Part shown: in pieces, positions 54,181 through 62,040 of the stretch
Numbering within the stretch: the stretch's first letter is position 1
Layout: each line of letters begins with the position of its first letter
Assembly: GCF_030818655.1 (NCBI RefSeq)
Contig: NZ_JAUTAN010000001.1
Span: 434,001 to 498,000, forward strand
Length of the DNA stretch: 64,000 nt
Source of the DNA: Nocardioides zeae
GTDB taxonomy: Bacteria > Actinomycetota > Actinomycetes > Propionibacteriales > Nocardioidaceae
Direction of reading: 5' to 3'
Program-made: the position numbers and the translations under genes
The notes under the pieces: model-generated
Told to the model about the DNA's origin: nothing
The model's input: only the letters and a program-made list of their open reading frames with translations
Databases searched by the model: none

Positions 54181-55116
54181 GTGACGACGTGGCGATCGTG
54201 GAGCGAGGTCCCGGCGGACGTCGGTCCCACCGTGGCGGTGATCGGCAACTTCGACGGGGTGCACCTCGGGCACCGGCAGGTCGTGCGGCGGGCCCGCGAG
54301 CTCGCGGCCGAGCTGGGCGTCGAGGACGTCGTGGTCGTGACGTTCGACCCGCACCCGATGGCGGTGCTACGTCCCGAGCACGCCCCCCTCGCCCTCACCA
54401 CGGTCGACGAGCGGCTCTCGCTGCTCTTCGCGGCCGGTGTGGACCACGCGCTCGTCGTCCCGTTCGACCGCTCGGTGGCGGCCTGGTCGCCCGAGGAGTT
54501 CGTGCAGCGGGTCCTCGTCGACGCGCTGCACGTCAAGGGCGTCGTCGTCGGCGCCAACTTCCGCTTCGGCGCACGCGCCGCGGGCGACGTGGCGAGCCTG
54601 CGCGCCCAGGGCGAGCAGGACGGTTTCGTCGTCGAGGGCATCGCACTGGACGGGGGACCGCAGGTCTGGTCCTCCACCTACATCCGCACCTGCCTCGCCG
54701 CCGGTGACGTCGAGGGTGCCGCCGAGGCGCTCGGCCGCCCGTTCACGATCCGGGGCACCGTCGTGCAGGGCGACCAGCGGGGCCGCGAGCTGGGGTACCC
54801 GACGGCCAACGTCCCCACCTCCGCGCTCGTCGCCGCCCCGGCGGACGGGGTGTACGCCGGACGCCTGCGCCGGGTGGACACCGGCGAGGAGCTGCCCGCG
54901 GCGATCTCGGTGGGGACCAACCCGACGTTCGAGGGCGACCGCGAGCGGCGCGTCGAGTCCTACGTGCTCGACCGGGACGACCTGGAGCTGTACGGCGTCG
55001 AGGTCGAGGTCTCGTTCGTCGCGCACCTTCGCGGGATGGTGCGGTTCGACGGCGTCGACGCCCTCGTCGAGCAGATGGCCGACGACGTCGAGCGCGCCCG
55101 CGCCCTGCTGGGCTGA
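54181..55116 (+). CDS. ribF: Bifunctional riboflavin kinase/FAD synthetase
   Basis: 311-aa enzyme converting riboflavin to FMN and FAD. N-terminal adenylyltransferase domain: GNFDGVHLGHRQVVRRARE and VVTFDPHPMAVLRPEHAP; SSTYIRTCLAAGDVEGAAEALGRP; C-terminal kinase domain: GRELGYPTANVPTSALVAAP and YVLDRDDLELYGVEVEVSFV. GTG start from the leaderless -10. Confidence 0.97.
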   Translation: MTTWRSWSEVPADVGPTVAVIGNFDGVHLGHRQVVRRARELAAELGVEDVVVVTFDPHPMAVLRPEHAPLALTTVDERLSLLFAAGVDHALVVPFDRSVAAWSPEEFVQRVLVDALHVKGVVVGANFRFGARAAGDVASLRAQGEQDGFVVEGIALDGGPQVWSSTYIRTCLAAGDVEGAAEALGRPFTIRGTVVQGDQRGRELGYPTANVPTSALVAAPADGVYAGRLRRVDTGEELPAAISVGTNPTFEGDRERRVESYVLDRDDLELYGVEVEVSFVAHLRGMVRFDGVDALVEQMADDVERARALLG

Positions 55117-55131
55117 GGCGCTCGCGACACT

Positions 55132-55221
55132 TTCCCCGGTCGACCGGGGAACACGCCGCTTTGACCATCAAATTCGATGGTCGAAGTGTCACTTTCCCCG
55201 GTCGACCGGGGAAAGTGACAC
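55132..55221. repeat. Paired long palindromes (20 bp and 36 bp) flanking a third inverted repeat
   Basis: Palindrome A, TTCCCCGGTCGACCGGGGAA, spans 55132-55151. Palindrome B spans 55186-55221 as a perfect 36-bp palindrome without a loop that contains A's core flanked by GTGTCACT/AGTGACAC. Between them GACCATC (55163-55169) pairs with GATGGTC (55176-55182). They lie between convergent ribF and ptsH, immediately before a 17-bp terminator. Confidence 0.85.
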
Positions 55222-55241
55222 ATGCTGCCTGCCCCCCACGA

Positions 55242-55278
55242 CGAACGGCCCGCACCCCGAGGGGGTGCGGGCCGTTCG
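55242..55278. terminator. Bidirectional 17-bp hairpin between ribF and ptsH
   Basis: CGAACGGCCCGCACCCC (55242-55258) is the exact complement of 55262-55278; 3-nt loop. It serves the convergent ribF and ptsH transcripts. Confidence 0.85.
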
Positions 55279-55291
55279 CGTCGAGCGTGGG

Positions 55292-55549
55292 TCAGGCGTC
55301 GAGGTCCTTCTCGACCAGCGCGACGATCGCGGCGACGGCCGCCTCGTCGTCGCCGGCGACCTCGACGGTGTCACCCTTGCCGGCGCCCAGCGTCATGATG
55401 AGCAGCGCCGAGGCGGCGTCGACGGGCTCGTCGCCCGGGAGGCCGATGGTGAGATCGGCGTCGAGCTCGTCAGCGGCGTCGGCGATGAGACCGGCGGGGC
55501 GGGCGTGCAGGCCGTCGGCGGAGCCGACGACGGCGGTCACGGTGGGCAT
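55292..55549 (-). CDS. ptsH: Phosphocarrier protein HPr
   Basis: 85-aa HPr, passing phosphate from enzyme I to the fructose permease. Active-site His15 in GSADGLHARPAGLIADAAD; the regulatory Ser region is VDAASALLIMTLGAGKGD, where the usual serine site is S-A. Last gene of fruR-fruK-fruAB-ptsH, 35 bases after fruAB. Confidence 0.95.
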   Translation of the reverse strand: MPTVTAVVGSADGLHARPAGLIADAADELDADLTIGLPGDEPVDAASALLIMTLGAGKGDTVEVAGDDEAAVAAIVALVEKDLDA

Positions 55550-55584
55550 GTCGTTCCCTTCCTCTGGTGGAGTGCTCGGCCGGG

Positions 55585-57739
55585 TCAGGCCGAGGCGGTG
55601 GCCCGGCGGGACCGGGCGGTCTCCGGGCTGGTGAGCGGGATGGCCGGGTCGGTGTCGGCCTCGCCGGCGGCGGCCGCGGGGGTGGCGCCGAAGAAGGTCT
55701 TCGCCACGAGGACGGCGAGGGCGCCCACGACGGTACCGGCGGCCAGCGAGATCAGGAAGCCCAGCACGTTGCCGACGGCGAAGAGCACGAAGATGCCGCC
55801 GTGGGGCGCACGGACCGTGACGTCGAGGGCCTGCGAGAGACCGCCGGTGACGGCGCTGCCGAGCATGATGGAGGGGATGACGCGCAGCGGGTCGGCCGCG
55901 GCGAACGGGATGGCGCCCTCGGAGATGAAGGACGCGCCCAGGAGCCAGCCGGCCTTGCCGTTCTCGCGCTCCGCCTCGGTGAAGAGGCGGGGGCGCAGCA
56001 CCGTGGCGAGCGCCATGGCGATCGGGGGCACCATGCCGGCGAGCATCACGGAGGCCATGATCTTCAGCTCGGGGGCGTCGCTGGCGAGGCTCGCGGAGCC
56101 GACGCCGACGGCCGCGAAGCTGTAGGCGACCTTGTTGAGCGGGCCACCCATGTCGAACGCCATCATCAGGCCGAGGATCACGCCGAGCAGGATCGCGTTG
56201 GAGCCGGAGAGCGAGTTGAGGCCGTCGGTCAGGTTCGTCATGAGCCAGTTGATCGGCTTGCCGAGCACCAGGATCATCAGCAGGCCGGCGACGACCGAGG
56301 CGACGAGCGGGATGACCAGCACCGGCATGAGGCCGCGGAGCCAGCTGGGCACCTTGCGCACGGCGAGCCAGTGGGCGATGACACCGGCGAGCACGCCGCC
56401 GACGATCGCGCCCAGGAAGCCGGTCGCGGGGAGGGACGTGGCCTGCTCGGCACCGTCGGTCACGTTGAAGATGTTCATCGCGAGGCCGCCGACGACGAAG
56501 CCGGGGGGCGATGCCCGGGCGGTCGGCGATCGCGTAGGCGATGTAGCCGGAGAGCGCCGGGATGAAGAACATGAAGGCGGTCTTGCCGATGATGAAGAGC
56601 AGGGCGCCCAGGTAGGCCATGAGGCCCGAGTCGAAGAGCACGTGCTCGAGGCCGTAGTCGGCCGGGTTCGGCAGGTTGGTGAGGGTGTGGTCGACCGCGA
56701 TCGCGCCGTACGCGTTCGTGATGTCGTAGCCGCCGAGCAGGAAGCCGAGCGCGATGAGCAGGCCGCCGGCCGCGACGAACGGGATCATGTAGGAGACACC
56801 GGTCATGAGCACCCGGCGCGTGCGCCCGCCCCACGACTCCGTGGCCTCGTCGTCGCCCGCGGAGCTGCCGGAGCCGCCCTCGACCCGGCGCGCGGACGGG
56901 TCGCTGGCGGCGCGGAGCGCCTCGGCGATCATGGCGTCGGCGTCGTCGATCGGACGCTTGACCGAGGAGCGCACGAGCGGCTTGCCGGCGAAGCGGCCCT
57001 GGTCGCGCACCCCCACGTCCACCGCGAAGATCGCGGCGTCGGCGGCGGCGATGACCGAGGAGGCCAGCGGCGTGGAGCCGGCGGAGCCCTGCGTCTCGAC
57101 GTGGATGGTGATGCCGGCGCGGGCGGCGGCGGCCTCGAGGGCCTCGGCCGCCATGTAGGTGTGCGCGATGCCGGTCGGGCAGGCGGTGACCGCCACGATC
57201 GAGGGCGGCGTGGACGACGCGGCGGCGGCCGGGGCAGCGGCGGGAGCGGCGGCCGGGGCGGGGGCCTCGGCGGGCAGCGTCACGGCGGACTCGACGGCGG
57301 CCACGACCTCCTCCGGCGTGGTCGCGGCGCGCAGCGCCTGCGTGAACGCCGGCTTGGCGAGCGCGCGGGCGAGCTGCTGCAGGATCTTCATGTGCAGCGA
57401 GCCGCCGCCCTCGGGCGCGGTGATGAGGAACGCCAGGTCGGCGGCTCCGTCCTTCGCGCCGAAGTCCACGGGCGGCGCCAGCCGCGCGAAGGTGAGCGTC
57501 GGGTGCTCGACGCCCGCCGTGCGGCAGTGGGGGATGGCGATCCCGCCGGGCAGGCCGGTGCTCGACTTGGCCTCGCGGGCCATGACGTCGTCGAGCACGA
57601 CGGCGGCGTCCCGGGCGCGACCTGCGTCGGCCAGGACCGTGACGAGCGCACGGATGGCGCCGTCCTTGTCCGTCCCGAGGTCGGCGTCGAGCCGAACCAG
57701 GTCGGGCGTGATCAGCGCGGGGCTGGTGTCGTGGGTCAT
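55585..57739 (-). pseudogene. fruA: PTS fructose transporter EIIABC, single-base frameshift
   Basis: Fructose permease with fused domains in the order EIIA-EIIB-EIIC. EIIA phosphorylation His71 is in GGIAIPHCRTAG; EIIB Cys187 is in VAVTACPTGIAHTYMAAEAL; EIIC has many TM segments. The frame runs from 57739 to the C6 run at 56503-56508 (on the plus strand G6), where one extra base shifts it; homology resumes as MNIFNVTDGAEQATSLPATG and continues to the stop at 55585. Length is 3n+1, and removal of one base gives a normal 717-aa protein. A homopolymer error is the likeliest cause. The start overlaps fruK by 4 bases. Confidence 0.88.
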
Positions 57740-58713
57740 GCGTCACCTCGGGTGAACTGGACGGTGCGGGTGATGACCAGGTCCGGGCGGACCTGGTCGG
57801 GGTGGGGGATGGTCGTGCCGGGGAGCCCGGCGGCGGCGCTGCCGTACGCGACGGCGAGGGCCAGACGCTCCTGCGGGGGCAGGGAGCGCCGGTGGCCGAG
57901 CAGGTAGCCGAAGAGGCTGGAGTCGCCCGCGCCCACGGTGCTGACCACGGTGGTCGGCGGCGGGGACGCGTGCCAGGCGCCGACGGTGCCGTCGGGGCCT
58001 CGTTCGAGGAGCACCGCGCCGTTGCCGCCGAGGGTGGCGAGCACGGTGTCGACGCCGCGGTCGAGCAGGTGGCGCGCGGCACCGGCCGCGGCCTCCGGTT
58101 CCGCCTCGAGCGTCGCGGCGTCGAGCCCGGTGAACGAGGCGAGCTCGTCCGCGTTGGGCTTCATCAGGTGCGGGGCGGAGCCGGGCAGGGCCGCGACGAG
58201 CGCCTTCAGCGGGGCGTCGCTCGTGTCGACCGCGACGCGGGTGCCGCGGGCCCGGAGCCGGGCGGAGAGCGCGGCGTACCAGTCGACGGGCGCGCCCGGC
58301 GGCAGCGACCCGGCGAGGACGGTCCAGTCGGCACCGGCTGCCAGCTCCTCGAGCTCGACCGTGAGGCGGTCGAGCACCGCGCCCGAGATCTCGGTGCCGG
58401 GGCTGTTGAGCTTGGTGGTGGTGCCGTCGGGCTCCGCGATCGTGACGTTGACGCGCACGGCGCCCCCGGTCGGCACGGCGCGCAGCTCGATGCCGCTGGC
58501 GGCGAGCTCGAGGACGAACGGGTCGTCGGCGTCGGCGGGGAGCACGGCGACCGACGGCTCGCCGGCCGCGACCGAGGCGCGCGAGATGTTGACGCCCTTG
58601 CCGCCGGACTGCGACGTGGTCGTCGCGACCCGGTGCACGGCGCCGCGCTCGAGGTGCTCGGAGAGCGCGATCGTCTCGTCCACGCTCGGGTTGGGGGTGA
58701 GGGTGAGGATCAT
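57736..58713 (-). CDS. fruK: 1-phosphofructokinase
   Basis: 325-aa PfkB-family kinase converting fructose 1-phosphate made by the PTS to fructose 1,6-bisphosphate. The N-terminus MILTLTPNPSVDETIALSEH is typical; GGKGVNISRASVAAGEPSVAV is the first signature, and the second, TVGAGDSSLFGYL, holds the catalytic base Asp264. Overlaps both neighbours by 4 bases (ATGA). Confidence 0.95.
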   Translation of the reverse strand: MILTLTPNPSVDETIALSEHLERGAVHRVATTTSQSGGKGVNISRASVAAGEPSVAVLPADADDPFVLELAASGIELRAVPTGGAVRVNVTIAEPDGTTTKLNSPGTEISGAVLDRLTVELEELAAGADWTVLAGSLPPGAPVDWYAALSARLRARGTRVAVDTSDAPLKALVAALPGSAPHLMKPNADELASFTGLDAATLEAEPEAAAGAARHLLDRGVDTVLATLGGNGAVLLERGPDGTVGAWHASPPPTTVVSTVGAGDSSLFGYLLGHRRSLPPQERLALAVAYGSAAAGLPGTTIPHPDQVRPDLVITRTVQFTRGDA

Positions 58714-59477
58714 GCGAGGTCGATCTCCAGTCCGCTGGCGCGCAGGGCCTCCAGCTCGTCGTCGTCGGCGTCGCCGGTGGTGACCAGCGTGTCGACGTCC
58801 TCGATGGCGGCGAAGCGGCGGATGTGCTCCTCGCCGATCTTGCTGCCGTCGGCCAGCACGACGACCGATCGGGTCGCGCCGACGATGGCGGCCTTGACGT
58901 GCGCCTCGTCGGCGTCGGGGGTCGAGAGGCCGTGGTCGGTCGACACGCCGTTGGTGCCGACGAAGGCGACGTCGACGCGGAGCTGGCCGAGGGCGTGCAC
59001 GGTCTCGGTGCCGACGGCGGCGAGCGTCGTGGACCGCACCCGCCCGGGCAGCACGTGCAGCTCGACCTGCGGCAGCCCGGCGAGGCGGGCGGCGATCGGG
59101 ACCGAGTGGGTCACGACGGTGAGTCGGTGCGCCGGCGGGAGCGCCGCGGCGAGGGCCGCGGTGGTGGTGCCCGCGTCGAGCAGGATCGTGCTGCCGGGCG
59201 CCGGGAGGTAGCGCAGCGCACGCTGGGCGATCGCGTCCTTCTCCGTGGGCCGGGTGCGTGCCCGGTCCTGCACGCCCGCCTCGATCACGTGGAGCGCGCT
59301 GGACGGCACGGCGCCGCCGTGGACCCGGCGGATGAGGTCCTGGCGCTCGAGCGAGGTGAGGTCGCGCCGGACGGTCTCGGTGGTGACGTCGAACTCCTTC
59401 GCCAGGGCCGCGACCGAGAGCCGACCCTCCGTCGCGATGCGCTGGGCCATCGCGTTCTGACGTTCCTCGGCGTACAT
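58710..59477 (-). CDS. fruR: DeoR-family transcriptional regulator (FruR-like)
   Basis: 255-aa repressor. N-terminal winged HTH: RQNAMAQRIATEGRLSVAAL, FDVTTETVRRDLTSLERQDL, RRVHGGAVPS; C-terminal sugar-phosphate sensing domain with ILLDAGTTTAALAAAL and FVGTNGVSTDHGLST. ATG 59477 has a GGAGGTGA ribosome site 10-3 bases upstream, preferred to an ATG 9 codons earlier. Position first in the operon suggests control of fruK-fruAB-ptsH and, divergently, ptsI, with fructose 1-phosphate as likely inducer (inference). Confidence 0.92.
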   Translation of the reverse strand: MYAEERQNAMAQRIATEGRLSVAALAKEFDVTTETVRRDLTSLERQDLIRRVHGGAVPSSALHVIEAGVQDRARTRPTEKDAIAQRALRYLPAPGSTILLDAGTTTAALAAALPPAHRLTVVTHSVPIAARLAGLPQVELHVLPGRVRSTTLAAVGTETVHALGQLRVDVAFVGTNGVSTDHGLSTPDADEAHVKAAIVGATRSVVVLADGSKIGEEHIRRFAAIEDVDTLVTTGDADDDELEALRASGLEIDLA

Positions 59478-59521
59478 GTTCACCTCCTGGCGATCTGGGT
59501 TCATGTGGCTGAAACCTGTGT

Positions 59522-59549
59522 TTGTGTTGTTCTATGTCCGATTGTGTTG
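59522..59549. promoter_or_regulatory. Putative FruR operator: TTGTGTTG direct repeats 20 bp apart
   Basis: TTGTGTTG at 59522-59529 and 59542-59549 start exactly 20 bases (two helix turns) apart; a shorter TGTGTTTGTG overlaps the first. They cover the spacer and -10 of the fruR promoter and the promoter side of ptsI, a position for repression in both directions. Confidence 0.55.
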
Positions 59550-59557
59550 ACTGTCAA
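59529..59557 (-). promoter_or_regulatory. Consensus promoter of the fruR operon
   Basis: On the reverse strand TTGACA (59557 to 59552), 17-bp spacer, TAGAAC (59534 to 59529). This is the best sigma-70-type match in the window; the leader to the fruR ATG is about 45 nt. Confidence 0.75.
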
Positions 59558-59577
59558 GGGGGGTAGGGGGGTAATTT

Positions 59578-61281
59578 GTGAGCGTGCTCACCGTTGCTGA
59601 CTCCACCGACGCCCCCGTCCTCCGCGGTACCCCCGTCGTCCCGGGTGTTGCCCACGCGCCCGTGCTGCGGGTGGCGACCGAGGTGGACCCCGCCGCCGTG
59701 GCCCGGTTCCGCGCCGCCGCGCCGGCCGACGAGGAGGCCGCTCTCGCGGCGTACGACGCGGCAGCCGCCGCCGTCGCCGACGGGTTCTCCGAACGGGCGG
59801 GGCGCGTGGAGGGGGCCGCGGCGCAGGTGCTGACCGCCAGCGCAGGCCTCGCCCGTGACCGCGGCCTGCGCTCCGCGGTCCGCAAGCAGCTGCGCGCGGG
59901 GGCCGACCTCCTCGGTGCGGTCGAGGCCGCGGTCGACACGTTCGTCGCCCTCTTCGAGCAGCAGGGCGGGCTCATGGCCGAGCGGGTCACCGACCTGCGC
60001 GACATCGAGCGCCGCCTGGTCGCGCGGCTCGCCGGCGTGCCGGAGCCGGGCGTGGTCATGCCGAGCAGCCCCGTGGTGCTCGTCGCCGCGGACCTCGCCC
60101 CCTCCGACACGGCCGGGCTCGACCCGACGGTCGTGGTGGGCCTCGTGACCGAGCGCGGCGGCGCCACGAGCCACACCGCGATCATCGCGCGCCAGCTCGG
60201 CATCCCCTGCGTGGTCGGCGTCGCCGGGGTGCTCGCCGTCGAGGCGGGCGTCGACGTGCTGGTCGACGGCACGGCCGGCGTGCTCGAGGTGCGGCCCGAC
60301 CCCGCCTCCGCCGAGCGCCGGGTGCGCGACGACGCCGAGCTCCGCGCCACGACGGCGGCCTGGACCGGGCCGGCGGCGACCAGCGACGGCGTGCGCGTCA
60401 AGCTCCTCGCCAACGTCGCAGACCCGGCGTCCGCCCGGGCGGCCACGGAGGAGCCCGTCGAGGGCGTCGGCCTGTTCCGCACGGAGCTCTCCTTCCTCGA
60501 CCGCCCGACCGAGCCCACCACCGCGGAGCAGGCGGAGCTCTACAAGGCCGTCTTCGCGCCGTACGCGGAGGCCGGCCACCACGTGGTCGTCCGCACGCTC
60601 GACGCCGGCTCCGACAAGCCGATCGCCTTCGCGACCCACGAGGGGGAGGAGAACCCGGCGCTCGGCGTGCGCGGCCTCCGGCTCGCGGCCGACAACCCCG
60701 GGCTCCTCACCCACCAGCTGGACGCCGTCGCCGAGGCGGCGGCCGCGACCGGCGTCGAGGCGTGGGTGATGGCGCCGATGGTCGCGACCCGCGACGAGGC
60801 CGAGGCGTTCGCAGAGCAGGTCCACGCGCGCGGGCTCAAGGCCGGCGCCATGGTCGAGGTCCCGGCCGTCGCGGTGCTCGCCCACCGCGTGCTCGAGGTC
60901 GTCGACTTCCTCTCGATCGGCACCAACGACCTGACGCAGTACACGATGGCCGCCGACCGGCTCGCCAGCGACCTCGCCCACCTCACCGACCCGTGGCAGC
61001 CGGCCGTGCTGCACCTCGTCGCCATCACGGCGGCCGCGGGCCAGCAGGCGGGCAAGCCCGTGGGGGTCTGCGGCGAGGCCGCGGCCGACCCGCTGCTCGC
61101 CTGCGCGCTCGTCGGCATGGGCATCACGTCGCTGTCGATGGCGCCCAGCGCCGTACGGGCGGTCGGGGCACAGCTGGCGCGGGTGACGGCGGAGCAGTGC
61201 CGCGAGGCGGCCGACGCGGTCCTCGGGGCGGTCGACCCGACGGCGGCGCGGGCCGCGGCCCGCGCGGTGCTCGTCGACTGA
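59578..61281 (+). CDS. ptsI: Phosphoenolpyruvate-protein phosphotransferase (PTS enzyme I)
   Basis: 567-aa enzyme I, which takes phosphate from PEP and passes it to HPr. Swivelling domain with active-site His199 in [22 protein letters not shown]-terminal PEP-binding barrel with [33 protein letters not shown] and Cys498 in [15 protein letters not shown] start; divergent from the fruR operon and sharing its regulatory gap. Confidence 0.97.
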   Translation: MSVLTVADSTDAPVLRGTPVVPGVAHAPVLRVATEVDPAAVARFRAAAPADEEAALAAYDAAAAAVADGFSERAGRVEGAAAQVLTASAGLARDRGLRSAVRKQLRAGADLLGAVEAAVDTFVALFEQQGGLMAERVTDLRDIERRLVARLAGVPEPGVVMPSSPVVLVAADLAPSDTAGLDPTVVVGLVTERGGATSHTAIIARQLGIPCVVGVAGVLAVEAGVDVLVDGTAGVLEVRPDPASAERRVRDDAELRATTAAWTGPAATSDGVRVKLLANVADPASARAATEEPVEGVGLFRTELSFLDRPTEPTTAEQAELYKAVFAPYAEAGHHVVVRTLDAGSDKPIAFATHEGEENPALGVRGLRLAADNPGLLTHQLDAVAEAAAATGVEAWVMAPMVATRDEAEAFAEQVHARGLKAGAMVEVPAVAVLAHRVLEVVDFLSIGTNDLTQYTMAADRLASDLAHLTDPWQPAVLHLVAITAAAGQQAGKPVGVCGEAAADPLLACALVGMGITSLSMAPSAVRAVGAQLARVTAEQCREAADAVLGAVDPTAARAAARAVLVD

Positions 61282-61291
61282 CGGCGGCGTT

Positions 61292-61321
61292 TTGGGCGGC
61301 CTCCCACGGGGCTGCTACCTT
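61292..61321 (+). promoter_or_regulatory. rpsO promoter
   Basis: TTGGGC (61292-61297), 18-bp spacer, TACCTT (61316-61321), about 80 nt before the rpsO ATG. Confidence 0.5.
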
Positions 61322-61408
61322 TCTGCGGTTGCCGTCAGAACGGCCGCGGATCGTAGTGCCCGGGTGGACAGGCCCCGGCGCGCCGCGCAACGAGCGAGAG
61401 GAGCCCGC

Positions 61409-61684
61409 ATGTCGATCGGGACCGATGCGGAGACCAAGAAGAAGATCATCGCCGAGTACGGCACGACGCCCGGTGACACGGGCTCGCCCGAGGTGCAGAT
61501 CGCGCTGCTGAGCCACCGCATCTCGCACCTGACGGAGCACCTGAAGCAGCACAAGCACGACCACCACAGCCGTCGTGGTCTGCTGCTGCTGGTCGGCCAG
61601 CGCCGCCGTCTGCTCAACTACCTCAACAAGACGGACATCAACCGTTACCGCTCGATCATCGAGCGCCTCGGCCTCCGTCGTTGA
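61409..61684 (+). CDS. rpsO: 30S ribosomal protein S15
   Basis: 91-aa S15 that binds the central domain of 16S rRNA. Canonical: [40 protein letters not shown] and [27 protein letters not shown] ribosome site before ATG. Conserved rpsO-pnp order. Confidence 0.98.
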   Translation: MSIGTDAETKKKIIAEYGTTPGDTGSPEVQIALLSHRISHLTEHLKQHKHDHHSRRGLLLLVGQRRRLLNYLNKTDINRYRSIIERLGLRR

Positions 61685-61691
61685 TCGCGCC

Positions 61692-61723
61692 AGGAGCGGT
61701 CGCCCAGCCGGGCGGCCGCTCCT
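61692..61723 (+). terminator. Hairpin after rpsO
   Basis: AGGAGCGGTCGCCC (61692-61705) pairs with GGGCGGCCGCTCCT (61710-61723), 14 bp with one T-G, 4-nt loop, 7 bases past the stop. Confidence 0.7.
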
Positions 61724-62040
61724 GCTGCATCAGGCCTGCTCCGCCTCGGCGGGACGACCCGCTATCGTCGGAGCCGGTTCACAACTGAACAACCTGAGTG
61801 ACTGAAGTTCCATCCACCAGGAGCGGCCCGCACCGTCCGGCCCGGTCCTCGGTAGTGGCCCTCGGATCCCCGGTGGCCTCCTCGCGGAGGCCGCCCGGAT
61901 GCTCCGCGGGCCTCGATCGAAGACCGGCACGCAGCACCGCGGAAACCACTACTACCGGCCCCGCCGTGCGCGGACGGCCACCACCCGGCGAGTGCCGGGT
62001 GGGCATCGCGGTTCGCTCCGCACACAGAACAGGGATCTCC
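61724..62040 (+). promoter_or_regulatory. Long structured leader of pnp
   Basis: No gene is seen between the rpsO terminator and pnp. Possible stem-loops are GGCCTCC/GGAGGCC (61875-61881/61886-61892) and CCACCCGGC/GCCGGGTGG (61981-61989/61994-62002). PNPase in E. coli represses its own mRNA after RNase III cleavage of the leader; a comparable leader-based control is possible here (inference). An ATCGT-type -10 may lie near 61762, but the promoter is not clear. Confidence 0.35.
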
